A DNA stretch of 19,997 bases from Leucobacter_A sp035514995 (GCA_035514995.1 DATJCC010000064.1:1-19997); one strand, 5' to 3'. Shown: positions 8,201 through 14,975, counted from the stretch's first letter. Translations and numbers: made by a program. Notes: generated from the sequence alone by a model not told the origin.

Positions 8201-8524
8201 CTACCCACCGCCGAAGTAAGGCTTCGCCCGGCTCGTAAAAAGAAACTCAAACGTCGAATCAATACAAAAACTCCAGTAGTAGTTGTAACGCAAACAACTG
8301 CATCAGAACCCACCACTCAAGCAGCGTCTGAGTCCGCTGTAGCTGAAGCCGAAATAGATGAAGTTGGAATAACTGAATCTGAAATAGTTGAATCTGAAAT
8401 AACTGAAGCTGGAATAACTGAATCTGAAATAAATTCTTCAGAAACAGAGCTCCCCGATTCTAAAACGCCAACGCAAGAAGCAGACACACAGGCGCAAGAA
8501 GGTGATGAAGATGATGAAAAATAA
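5264..8524 (+). CDS. Large GT2-family glycosyltransferase fused to a polytopic membrane domain
   Basis: A 1086-residue membrane protein, likely an envelope glycosyltransferase. Residues 1-225 form a GT-A fold: VTAILVVKNGG at 5-15, the acidic TEDSAP motif at 99-104 (metal/nucleotide-sugar site), GPVGMIVRR at 174-182, and DDGLDFSVRARLAG at 199-212. A first membrane helix is near 264-286, then a basic cytoplasmic loop, then a long multi-helix region from about 366 to 760. Residues about 770-895 look extracytoplasmic. After that come a Thr/Ser/Glu repeat tract (899-922), a final helix (963-984), a basic stop-transfer stretch (RPARKKKLKRR), and an acidic cytoplasmic tail with pentapeptide repeats (1028-1057). 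The start is GTG with AAGGG five bases upstream. Such GT2 fusions commonly sit beside whiB and DUF5719 genes in actinobacteria. The sugar substrate is unknown. Confidence 0.88.
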   Translation: MSSNVTAILVVKNGGPLLATTLDALEAQTLQPGRLLIISLGESKNLTSELEGRDIAKVVVAKPKASFGEALKFGASALGPMPNAETRPGNHIEWLWMLTEDSAPEPDALENLMREISRTGTAAVAGPKLVDWDDPQQIIELGQSLTWAGSRWALDNQELDQQQYDHLEDVLGVGPVGMIVRRDIWEHLQGFDPALKVYDDGLDFSVRARLAGFRVIVVPEARIRFARTGVSGPEWGSKAALVNKAHREARTSQLHRRLTYAKSPLVPFLWLLLPFIGAFGMVWALVRGRPGTMIGEMRAALTVFFSPGKIRRSRRTLTATKNSPWSALKPLRTDRKTVRSVRAIRKETILAELGRSRRNLNFIAQGGLGLTLTMSALAIALTWWLLDASFLNGGGTAPLGGVRELWSNTLGVYPANLADFLTASGAENSIPADPINWLFAVFGTLTFWNTSFAVVLLFILAVPLASLGGWMWGARLSQSTSARILSGVVWGVGPMLLAAMTTGRVNSVILAVLLPWVLVAVSNAHISWGNAATASLLTAAALAAAPSLIPAAIIVLVVALVAKPKKIPQTLLISLAPVVLFAPIVFRAWFAGRPLESLIDPGLANPYTPGTPWQMLLGFPTFGLDGWGEILFNLGVPPGALTLTVGILLAPLALLAVMGLFMGHPRVTALAALAGALGLITALASPYLQLTPHINKMVPVWAGSGLALYWAAVITLAVLGVPLLRRIAAPAVAIALIGVITVVGPSLIRLTTNQVAVQPGVEQLPAVALAKAKTDPSVRTLFITPTGAETLRTEVVEGTSITLDQLRTAEVNQPITELEEKVAEIIGELASGASDEFTESNAIDNLSEARIHFIVMRQPTGAGGLGLYSQLQEVFDGRTELDAVGETAKGMLWRTTVESASTTESALTTESALTTESASTVESEATLEPTESATSAESMETADSNEGSEAADALQTAQGPAKTVWITQLALLLGTLMLALPTAEVRLRPARKKKLKRRINTKTPVVVVTQTTASEPTTQAASESAVAEAEIDEVGITESEIVESEITEAGITESEINSSETELPDSKTPTQEADTQAQEGDEDDEK
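7958..8029 (+). repeat. 18-bp tandem repeat encoding S-A-[SL]-T-[TV]-E
   Basis: Four tandem 18-bp units; those at 7976-7993 and 7994-8011 (TCAGCTTTAACCACAGAG) are identical, 7958-7975 differs at two bases and 8012-8029 is more diverged. They encode a Ser/Thr/Glu stalk in the glycosyltransferase, just before its last membrane helix. Recent duplication is indicated by the identical central copies. The stretch that follows (to about 8100) is similarly rich in Glu, Ser and Thr. Confidence 0.85.
8345..8434 (+). repeat. 15-bp tandem repeat encoding E-x-[EG]-I-x
   Basis: Six 15-bp units in tandem, for example GAATCTGAAATAGTT (8375-8389), GAATCTGAAATAACT (8390-8404) and GAAGCTGGAATAACT (8405-8419). 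They encode E-[AVS]-[EG]-I-[DTVN] and form the acidic cytoplasmic tail of the glycosyltransferase. The [GE]-I core and the 15-bp period match the repeat in the unrelated gene at 314-418. Confidence 0.85.
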
Positions 8525-9986
8525 GCGACTCGACATGGTGCTTCGCATCGCAACCGGTGCTGTGCTTAGCGCCGCCGGAGCAATTCTTCTCATAAACCTG
8601 AGTGTGCTTAATGCTGGTGGTGCTGGAATTGCGCCACTAACCGGAGCTGTGCCGCAAACGACGGTAGACACAGAAACGACAACCTCAAACTCAGTAGTGT
8701 GTCCAGGATCTTTTGCAGTGCTGGGTCTTGACCCGAGCTCGCCTGACACGGTCACGCCTACAGGCAAGCCAGAAATCTATACGAGCGAGCAGCTATTTGC
8801 CGACACAACTATCTCCTCAACACCCTTAGCGCAGCCAGAACGCATAGCAACAGAATTTGAACAGCCCACTGTAACTTTAACAACCACCGGTGAAAACCAG
8901 GTGGCTGCGGCAGCTACTCAAAAAATCGCAATCGAAACAGTGTCAGGTCAAACAGCTCTAAGCTGCTCAGAAGCCTTCAACGATCAGTGGATCGTTGCCG
9001 GAAGCACCACGATGGGCCACACCGGAATGATCTCATTAAACAATCCGGGCTTAGTGCCCGCAACTGTCAACCTAACAGTGCACGATGAAACCGGTAAAAA
9101 AGACGCCAGAGCCTCATCAGGCATACTAATCGCTCCTAAAAGTCAGCGCATAGTCTCTCTCGCAGGTTTCGGTGCAGGCAAAGAAAGCACAGTTGTGAGG
9201 GTTGAAAGCTCAGGCTCACCAGTCGTCGCGTCAATGAGCCTCACTGAGATACGAGACTTGACGCCAACAGGAGCCGAGCAGATCAACTCGCAAGCAGAAC
9301 CAACACAAACTCTCGTATTCGCAGGAATCGTAAACTTCGCAGAACACGTGCATTCGGCAGAAGACGCTGATCAAGCAGATGAATATCCTGCAACTCTACG
9401 ACTTCTAGCGACAACCGAATCAGTCTCAGACGACTGGGATAAAGACAGCATCGGAACCTCAGCAACTGCTGTAATAGTTGGGCTGACAACAAAAGGTGAA
9501 GAAATAGAACTCGCCGCAGTAAATCTAACCCCGGGAGTAGTAAAAGACACCCAAATAAAAATACTTCCCGAAACTGTAGAGGCAATAGTGGTGCGCTCGC
9601 AGTTGCCAGTTGTGGGGGGAATCAAAACAGCGACGCACTCTAGCAGTGACCACGATTTCACCTGGTATGCACCATCTAGCATATATGGCGCGGGGGAGAC
9701 AATGCCGGTTGCGGCGGCTGCAGAAGCGGTGCCGGTTATAGTCAATTTAAGTGAAGAAAAAGCAACGGTCACAGTCACTTCAGGATCAGCAGAAAAGCAA
9801 AAAGTTCAAGAGGTTGAAGTTGCGCCACAAGCTACCAAAAAGCTGGCCAAAGGAGTTACTGTGAGCGTTGTAAGCGAAGGCGAAATTTCAGCTGGAATGG
9901 TTATTTTCAATCAGAAGACGCTCGCATCTTATCCAGTGTTAAAACCCCGCGAGTCACTAAGTCAACTAACTGTTTTCCCCAGGTAA
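8511..9986 (+). CDS. DUF5719-like membrane-anchored extracytoplasmic protein
   Basis: About 490 residues with a short basic N-terminus, one hydrophobic segment (ATGAVLSAAGAILLINLSVL) that acts as a signal anchor or uncleaved signal peptide, and then a long Thr/Ser/Val-rich, beta-strand-rich extracellular part without further helices. Repeated passages such as GMISLNNPGLVPATVNLTVHD and VVASMSLTEI resemble the DUF5719 family, which in actinobacteria follows the large GT2 gene next to whiB. Two cysteines (PGSF-preceding VVCP and LSCSEAF) could form a disulfide. The frame overlaps the end of the glycosyltransferase gene; possible starts are GTG 8502 and ATG 8505, 8511 and 8514, and I prefer 8511 because AAGG lies eight bases upstream. 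The overlap implies coupled translation, so the two proteins probably act in the same envelope process. Molecular function is not known. Confidence 0.8.
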   Translation: MMKNKRLDMVLRIATGAVLSAAGAILLINLSVLNAGGAGIAPLTGAVPQTTVDTETTTSNSVVCPGSFAVLGLDPSSPDTVTPTGKPEIYTSEQLFADTTISSTPLAQPERIATEFEQPTVTLTTTGENQVAAAATQKIAIETVSGQTALSCSEAFNDQWIVAGSTTMGHTGMISLNNPGLVPATVNLTVHDETGKKDARASSGILIAPKSQRIVSLAGFGAGKESTVVRVESSGSPVVASMSLTEIRDLTPTGAEQINSQAEPTQTLVFAGIVNFAEHVHSAEDADQADEYPATLRLLATTESVSDDWDKDSIGTSATAVIVGLTTKGEEIELAAVNLTPGVVKDTQIKILPETVEAIVVRSQLPVVGGIKTATHSSSDHDFTWYAPSSIYGAGETMPVAAAAEAVPVIVNLSEEKATVTVTSGSAEKQKVQEVEVAPQATKKLAKGVTVSVVSEGEISAGMVIFNQKTLASYPVLKPRESLSQLTVFPR

Positions 9987-10002
9987 CTTCCGCACACTTT
10001 AA

Positions 10003-10008
10003 TAGACT
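10003..10008 (+). promoter_or_regulatory. Putative leaderless -10 box before the metallopeptidase-like gene
   Basis: TAGACT is followed by six bases and then ATG 10015, so transcription would begin at the start codon. There is no Shine-Dalgarno sequence and only 28 bases separate this gene from the preceding stop. No good -35 is visible, so read-through from upstream may also contribute. Confidence 0.4.
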
Positions 10009-10014
10009 GGATTT

Positions 10015-10452
10015 ATGACTTCAAGAGCTTCTTCACGCACTACAAATTCGAGAGCGCACGATAGAAGACCGATCCGCTCATCTTTGGCGGGTCCAGTGCT
10101 CATGAACCCGGCGGGCAGAATAGCAACTTTTAAAAATTGGGCTGCTGTGGTTATACAGTTTTTAACAAATAGGTTTCCTGCAGAACTTGGTGACGTTCAA
10201 ATAGGATTTTCTACAGTGCCAATGCCAAACGAACAAGAATGGGACTTTGAGCACTCAAGATTTTATTCTATAGACCGTGCTAATAAAACTATTGTTTTAC
10301 ATCGCATGCCGATTCAGCAGTTTCGTGGTCTGCACGTAAACGATGACGATCACCGGCGCATGTTTGTTGAACATGTCGTTTATAAGGCGGTTTGCGAGTA
10401 CCTAGAAGTAGGGCCCTGGGAGTTAATGCCTGGGTACTTCGAACACTACTAG
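10015..10452 (+). CDS. Actinobacterial 'metallopeptidase family' (zinicin-like) protein, catalytic motif absent
   Basis: A 145-residue soluble protein with a basic, Ser/Arg-rich N-terminus (1-30) and a conserved-looking body (GDVQIGFSTVP, IVLHRMPIQQF, FVEHVVYKAVCEYLEVG, ending DPxY-like MPGYFEHY). The pattern and the position (after whiB, GT2 and DUF5719 genes) fit the small protein family annotated as metallopeptidase in actinobacteria, such as the one near whiB2 in mycobacteria (from memory). The expected zinc helix HExxH is not present: the corresponding helix reads FVEHVVYKAV. It may therefore be a non-catalytic relative, or the family name may be misleading. The start at ATG 10015 probably lacks a leader; ATG 10102 region is a weaker alternative that would remove the basic N-terminus. 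Confidence 0.65.
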   Translation: MTSRASSRTTNSRAHDRRPIRSSLAGPVLMNPAGRIATFKNWAAVVIQFLTNRFPAELGDVQIGFSTVPMPNEQEWDFEHSRFYSIDRANKTIVLHRMPIQQFRGLHVNDDDHRRMFVEHVVYKAVCEYLEVGPWELMPGYFEHY

Positions 10453-10470
10453 TTTTGAATCATTCAAAAC
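10452..10470 (+). promoter_or_regulatory. Perfect 19-bp palindrome, candidate Fur/PerR-type box
   Basis: GTTTTGAAT-C-ATTCAAAAC has two perfect 9-base arms around one central base, matching the 7-1-7 architecture (TTGAAT-N-ATTCAA core) of Fur-superfamily operators. It overlaps the -35 hexamer of the promoter for the downstream Fur-family gene, a standard autorepression layout. It also starts one base after the stop codon of the preceding gene. Confidence 0.8.
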
Positions 10471-10482
10471 AACTGCTATGAT
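10455..10482 (+). promoter_or_regulatory. Extended -10 promoter of the Fur-family gene, leaderless
   Basis: TTGAAT (10455-10460) and TATGAT (10477-10482) are 16 bases apart, and the -10 is preceded by TG at -1 spacing (TGCTATGAT, an extended -10). Six bases separate it from ATG 10489, so the mRNA should start at or beside the start codon. No Shine-Dalgarno sequence is present. Confidence 0.75.
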
Positions 10483-10488
10483 GGTGTC

Positions 10489-10938
10489 ATGAGCAAGATG
10501 GCAGGTATAGATAACGTTTCAAGACGTTTGCAAACCTCAGGCTTGCGCTCAACAGCACCTAGGAGAGCAGTTTTAGAAGTGCTCGATGAGGGTGGGCACA
10601 AAGACGCGGCTACCGTTTATCAGAAAATAAAAGAAGAACTTACAGGAACCTCTTTACAAGCTGTCTATGGAGTGCTCACAGCACTCACGGAAGCTGGTCT
10701 AGCAAGAAAAATTGAAGTATCTGGTGGCGCCTCAGCTCTCTATGAAGCTCGGGTTGGAGACAACCATCACCATTTAATCTGCATAAACTGCGGTCGTATA
10801 GAAGACGTCGCTTGCGTTATCGGAGAAGCGCCATGCTTAACTCCGAGCAACGATCACGGCTTTCAAATCTACACCGCTGAAGTGACCTTCACAGGCCTCT
10901 GCTCAGACTGTTCTTCAGCTACAAAAAGCAATCTCTAG
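10489..10938 (+). CDS. Fur-family peroxide-type regulator (CatR/PerR/FurA-like)
   Basis: A 149-residue metal-dependent repressor. The winged-helix DNA-binding domain spans about residues 15-85 (SLQAVYGVLTALTEAGLARK is the recognition region). The C-terminal domain has a structural zinc site from two CxxC pairs, Cys98/Cys101 and Cys138/Cys141, and candidate regulatory metal ligands His37, Asp91, His93 and His95. After CxxCGRIE the residue is Asp106, where PerR/FurA proteins have Asp and iron-sensing Fur proteins have Glu; this and the catalase gene 78 bases downstream suggest peroxide sensing by metal-catalysed oxidation. It likely represses itself through the 19-bp palindrome at 10452-10470 and probably the catalase by read-through transcription. 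An iron-responsive Fur is the alternative. Confidence 0.92.
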   Translation: MSKMAGIDNVSRRLQTSGLRSTAPRRAVLEVLDEGGHKDAATVYQKIKEELTGTSLQAVYGVLTALTEAGLARKIEVSGGASALYEARVGDNHHHLICINCGRIEDVACVIGEAPCLTPSNDHGFQIYTAEVTFTGLCSDCSSATKSNL

Positions 10939-11016
10939 ACAGATAGACAGCAATTTTTAAATTTTAACGATTAACACTAACCCAAATGACCAAGACAACC
11001 AAGAAAGGTAAATTAA

Positions 11017-12477
11017 GTGTCTGAACAAAAAATTACCACCACTCAAACCGGAACCCCGATAGCGAGCGATGAACACTCGTTAACAGTCGGTGCAAACGGT
11101 CCAACAGTTTTGCACGACCGTTATCTCGTCGAAAAACTAGCTGCTTTTAACCGAGAGCGTGTACCAGAGCGCAACCCCCACGCCAAGGGCAGCGGAGCCT
11201 TCGGTGAATTCGTTGTGACCGAAGACGTGTCAAAATACACAAGTGCAGCTGTTTTTCAGCCAGGAGCAAGATCAGAGGTGTTGCAGCGATTCTCAACTGT
11301 AGCCGGTGAACAGGGATCACCAGATACCTGGCGCGACGTGCGCGGTTTCTCACTTCGCTTCTATACGACCGAAGGTAACCTCGACATAGTCGGTAACAAC
11401 ACCCCAACGTTCTTTATTCGTGATGGAATTAAGTTCCCTGACTTCATCCACTCGCAGAAGCGTCTCGGCGATTCAGGCCTGCGCGATGCTGACATGCAGT
11501 GGGACTTTTGGACTCTGTCACCAGAATCTGCTCACCAGGTAACCTATTTGATGGGTGAGCGCGGTCTTCCACGCACCTGGCGTCACTTGAACGGCTACAG
11601 CTCTCACACCTACTCTTGGGTTAATAAAGATGGCGAGCTCTTCTGGGTGAAATACCACTTTATGTCACAACAGGGTGTTGAAAACATTTCAAATGAAGAA
11701 GCCGCAAAAATTGCTGGTGATGACGCTGACTTCCACCGCCGCGACCTGTTTGATTCGATCGCTTCGGGAGATCACCCATCCTGGGATGTTTATGTGCAGA
11801 TAATGCCCTACGAAGAAGCGAAGACCTATCGGATAAACCCTTTCGATCTCACAAAGACCTGGCCAAAGGCAGACTACCCGCGCATCAAGGTCGGTACCTA
11901 CACGCTTAACCGCAACCCCGAGAATTTCTTTGCAGAAATCGAGCAGGCAGCCTTCTCACCAGGTAACACAGTACCGGGCACCGGTATCTCACCAGACAAG
12001 ATGCTGATGGCTCGCGTCTTTTCATACCCAGACGCGCAACGTCACCGTATTGGCACCAACTTCAACCAGCTACCGGTAAACCAACCACACGCTACTGAAG
12101 TAAACAACTATATGCATCAGGGAAACATGCAGTATCACTTCCCACCTGCATCACACCGCGTTTATCACCCGAACTCTTACGGCGCAGCTGGTGGCCCTGC
12201 TGTTGATGAAAAGGCCGGTGTCGAGGCAAGTTGGGAGTCAGACGGAGAGTTGGTGCGTGCAGCGTACACACTTCGCGCAGATGATGATGACTTCACTCAG
12301 CCCGGCATTCTCTACCGTGACGTGTTCACGCCAGAAAGCCGTGAAGCGTTCCATGAAACACTTCTAGGTCAAGCGCAAGCCATCACAGTAGACGAGATAC
12401 GCGAGCGTTTCTTCCAGTACTGGACCAACGTAGACGAACACCTAGGCAAAGTTTTACGTGAAAACTATGTAGCCTAA
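11017..12477 (+). CDS. katA: Monofunctional haem catalase (small-subunit clade)
   Basis: Breaks down hydrogen peroxide to water and oxygen in the cytoplasm. The 486-residue length is typical for small-subunit catalases. Distal catalytic residues are His55 (RNPHAKG) and the Asn pair 127-128 in VGNNTP; the proximal haem ligand is Tyr337 in RVFSYPDAQRHR, with Arg333 four residues before it. The flanking motifs FFIRDGIKFPDFIHSQKR and GIKFPDF-type substrate channel residues are intact, so the enzyme should be active. Start is GTG with AAAGG eight bases upstream. The Fur-family gene lies immediately before it in the same direction, as in the catR-catA pairs of Streptomyces, and a hairpin terminator follows. 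No separate Fur-type palindrome is visible in the 78-base gap, so regulation is probably through the upstream promoter. Confidence 0.97.
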   Translation: MSEQKITTTQTGTPIASDEHSLTVGANGPTVLHDRYLVEKLAAFNRERVPERNPHAKGSGAFGEFVVTEDVSKYTSAAVFQPGARSEVLQRFSTVAGEQGSPDTWRDVRGFSLRFYTTEGNLDIVGNNTPTFFIRDGIKFPDFIHSQKRLGDSGLRDADMQWDFWTLSPESAHQVTYLMGERGLPRTWRHLNGYSSHTYSWVNKDGELFWVKYHFMSQQGVENISNEEAAKIAGDDADFHRRDLFDSIASGDHPSWDVYVQIMPYEEAKTYRINPFDLTKTWPKADYPRIKVGTYTLNRNPENFFAEIEQAAFSPGNTVPGTGISPDKMLMARVFSYPDAQRHRIGTNFNQLPVNQPHATEVNNYMHQGNMQYHFPPASHRVYHPNSYGAAGGPAVDEKAGVEASWESDGELVRAAYTLRADDDDFTQPGILYRDVFTPESREAFHETLLGQAQAITVDEIRERFFQYWTNVDEHLGKVLRENYVA

Positions 12478-12525
12478 AGAGCTAAAAATCAAGTAACAAG
12501 CTACGAGTTTCAGTAGTCTCGTGCG

Positions 12526-12558
12526 GGGTGTCTCACAATTTTGTGGGGCACCCTTTCG
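12526..12558 (+). terminator. Hairpin terminator after the catalase gene
   Basis: The stem is GGGTGTCTCACAA (12526-12538) with TTGTGGGGCACCC (12541-12553), 13 pairs including two G-T wobbles, followed by TTTC and further T-rich sequence. A smaller hairpin (ACGAG 12503-12507 / CTCGT 12518-12522) sits just before it. Confidence 0.75.
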
Positions 12559-12600
12559 CTTTGATTTGTTACGCATCTGATATTTTTCATCTCTAACGGC

Positions 12601-12606
12601 CATAAT
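12601..12606 (+). promoter_or_regulatory. Putative leaderless -10 box of mtrA
   Basis: CATAAT is followed by seven bases and then ATG 12614, fitting a leaderless start and overlapping the alternative ATG at 12605. No clear -35 is seen at the right distance. Confidence 0.4.
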
Positions 12607-12613
12607 GGAGAGC

Positions 12614-13297
12614 ATGAGTGCAAGGATTCTAGTAGTAGACGACGATGTAGCTTTATCTGAAATGTTGACGATGGTGCTTGAAGGCGAAGGCTTCAACGTG
12701 CATCACGCTGGCGATGGTAATGAAGCGATTGAAAAGTTTGCTGAGGTCAAACCCGATGTTGTTTTGCTTGACGTCATGCTACCGTTTAAAAGCGGTGTTG
12801 AGGTGTGCAGCGAAATACGAAAAGTTTCTGGCACGCCAATAATTATGTTGACTGCGCGTAGCGACACCGATGACATAGTAAAAGGTCTAGAAGCCGGAGC
12901 TGACGACTATGTAGTTAAACCTTTTAACCCAGTTGAACTTCTTGCCAGAATCAGAGCTAGGCTGCGCGACAACAATGATGATGGCGCAGAAGTTTTGCGA
13001 GTCGCAGATTTAACAATCGATGTTTCGGGGCACGAAGTCACAAGAGACGGTGTCAAAATTCAATTGACACCTTTAGAATTTGATCTACTTTTGCTTCTTG
13101 CGCGCAAACCAGGGCAGGTTTATACCCGTGAAGTGCTGTTAGAAAAAGTCTGGGGTTACCAGTATAAAGCCGATACAAGGCTCGTTAACGTACACGTGCA
13201 AAGGCTGCGCGCGAAGGTTGAAATTGACCCAGAAAACCCGACAGTTGTTTTGACTGTGCGCGGGGTGGGGTATCGTGCGGGCACTCCTACTAGCTAG
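12614..13297 (+). CDS. mtrA: Response regulator MtrA (OmpR/PhoB family)
   Basis: DNA-binding response regulator of the MtrAB system, which in actinobacteria coordinates cell division, wall metabolism and DNA replication. The receiver domain (1-115) shows the acidic pocket DDD at 9-11, phospho-acceptor Asp53 in VVLLDVMLP, and Lys102 in VVKPFNP. The OmpR-type winged helix (about 130-225) ends in YTREVLLEKVWGYQYKADTRLVNVHVQ-type sequence with the typical VRGVGYRAG finish. I chose ATG 12614 (MSARILVVDDD) because it matches the usual N-terminus and a -10 box seven bases upstream; ATG 12605 would add three residues (MES) and resembles the annotated mycobacterial start. The gene overlaps mtrB by 23 bases, so the pair is translationally coupled. 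Identification is firm because mtrB and lpqB follow. Confidence 0.96.
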   Translation: MSARILVVDDDVALSEMLTMVLEGEGFNVHHAGDGNEAIEKFAEVKPDVVLLDVMLPFKSGVEVCSEIRKVSGTPIIMLTARSDTDDIVKGLEAGADDYVVKPFNPVELLARIRARLRDNNDDGAEVLRVADLTIDVSGHEVTRDGVKIQLTPLEFDLLLLLARKPGQVYTREVLLEKVWGYQYKADTRLVNVHVQRLRAKVEIDPENPTVVLTVRGVGYRAGTPTS

Positions 13298-14975
13298 CAG
13301 CAAACCGAGACTGTTCTTAAAAGAACTAACTCGCATCTGGCGTCGATCCCTCAAGGTACGTCTGATGACCATAACAGCGATTATTACAGGTGTAATGATT
13401 CTCATAGCTGGAGTTTTTGTGCTCACAAGCGTTGGAGAAGACCTATACAGTCAGCGGCTAGAGGGGGCACTACAAGATTCAGCCAGAGCAACTCTGCAGG
13501 CTCAACAGGTTATAGATGTTGTTGCGGGATCTGATGTGCGTTCACTAAATGCCGCGGTTTATTCTATGCGCGGAACAGTGATGAGCGTCTCCTCTAGCGA
13601 CTATCTCGTGTTTAAGAGGCAGATAGAACAGCCACGATTTATAGACGCCCCGCAAGATATTATCGTTGGTCTAGAGTTTGCTGAGCAGGTGAGTGAGCCG
13701 CTAACTAAAGCTCTTCTATCAGCAGAGTCTTTACAGTACTGGCAACCAATATCGTTCAAAGGCGAAAACGGCTCAGAGGTACCAGGAATTGCTGTCGGCA
13801 CATCAATAAATATGCCAAGCGGTGCCGGCACATATGATCTTATCCTTGGCTACAAACTTGAAGATACCCAAAAAACTTATTCTTTTATTTTGCGGATCTT
13901 GCTACTTACAGCCATCTTTTTGATGCTGTTAATCGGTGGCCTGGTGTATGGGATTAGTCGCATTGTTTTTAGACCCATCAGAGTTGCGGCAGCTACCAGC
14001 CGGCGCATCGCGATGGGAGAATCTGATGCGAGAATGCCTTTACAAAACGATGAGTATTTTGACATGCTCTCAGAAAACTTTAACCAAATGGCTGACGCTC
14101 TGCAGAGTCGAATCGATGAACTCGATACACTTTCCGAGATGCAACAACGCTTTGTTTCAGATGTATCTCATGAGCTTCGCACACCTTTAACAACAGTGAA
14201 GCTAGCAACGCAAGTGCTCACCACTAAAAATCAAGACTTGGAACCTTCTAGTGCACGTGCGATGGAGGTTATGGTCGAACAGGTTGATCGTTTTGAAGCA
14301 CTTTTGACCGATCTGCTCGAGATATCTCGCTACGATGCTGGCCGAGTATCAATAACTACCGAACCAACAAACATCGTGCATCTCGTTGAAGAGGTTGTTG
14401 AAAACCTGCAACCTTTAACAAATCAAGTTATTGAAGTGCGCCCGGTGGGAGGTTACAATCCGATTGATGTTGATCCGAGGCGGATCCGCAGAATAATTTC
14501 AAACCTTATAGGCAACGCGATCGAACACGGTGAAGACAAACCGATAGTAGTCAGAATTGATTCAAACAGCACGGCTGTCGCGGTTTCTGTAAGGGATTAC
14601 GGTGTGGGCATGTCAGAAGAAGATCTTACACACGTATTTAATCGTTTTTGGCGCGCAGACCCCTCACGCAAACGCACACTAGGGGGCACCGGGCTTGGAC
14701 TTGCGATCGCAAGAGAAGATGCGATTGTACACGGAGGGCTACTCGAAGTTTGGTCAAAACCGGGCAGGGGCACTAACTTCAGAGTCTCAATTCCAACATC
14801 AGAAGACGAAATGTCATTCTTTTCTCCGCTCCCACTCGTGCCCGAGGGTGAGAGTGGAGAGCAACAATCCCCAGACGAAACAGGTGGATGGTTGAAACGG
14901 CCCCGCCGCTACCTGCAAAAAGCTAAAAAAATAGTGAACCAAAAAACTGGCGAAGCGAAAAATGAAAAAAGCTAA
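13275..14975 (+). CDS. mtrB: Sensor histidine kinase MtrB
   Basis: Membrane sensor kinase partner of MtrA, 566 residues. One membrane helix at about 31-53, an extracytoplasmic sensor region to about 200, a second helix at about 203-228, a HAMP domain (RPIRVAAATSRRIAMGES onwards), the phospho-acceptor helix with His299 in VSDVSHELRTPL, the N-box IISNLIGNAIEHG, and G-boxes RDYGVGM and GGTGLGLAI. All catalytic motifs are intact. The C-terminal tail after the ATPase domain is basic and Lys-rich. Start is GTG, with GGGGTGGGG just upstream inside mtrA; the overlap with mtrA and the 14-base overlap with lpqB indicate a tight operon. The extracytoplasmic part is known in other actinobacteria to contact LpqB. 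Confidence 0.96.
   Translation: MRALLLASSKPRLFLKELTRIWRRSLKVRLMTITAIITGVMILIAGVFVLTSVGEDLYSQRLEGALQDSARATLQAQQVIDVVAGSDVRSLNAAVYSMRGTVMSVSSSDYLVFKRQIEQPRFIDAPQDIIVGLEFAEQVSEPLTKALLSAESLQYWQPISFKGENGSEVPGIAVGTSINMPSGAGTYDLILGYKLEDTQKTYSFILRILLLTAIFLMLLIGGLVYGISRIVFRPIRVAAATSRRIAMGESDARMPLQNDEYFDMLSENFNQMADALQSRIDELDTLSEMQQRFVSDVSHELRTPLTTVKLATQVLTTKNQDLEPSSARAMEVMVEQVDRFEALLTDLLEISRYDAGRVSITTEPTNIVHLVEEVVENLQPLTNQVIEVRPVGGYNPIDVDPRRIRRIISNLIGNAIEHGEDKPIVVRIDSNSTAVAVSVRDYGVGMSEEDLTHVFNRFWRADPSRKRTLGGTGLGLAIAREDAIVHGGLLEVWSKPGRGTNFRVSIPTSEDEMSFFSPLPLVPEGESGEQQSPDETGGWLKRPRRYLQKAKKIVNQKTGEAKNEKS

Noticed and set aside
7864..8316. Minus-strand frame across the repeat tracts (150 codons, Val/Ser/Asp-rich)
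   Set aside because: Its repetitive sequence (DSVVKADSVV) is just the complement of the 18-bp repeat in the real gene.
10939..11016. Second Fur box or promoter directly before katA
   Set aside because: The gap is A/T-rich (AATTTTTAAATTTTAA) but has no palindrome like the one at 10452-10470 and no -35/-10 pair with good spacing.
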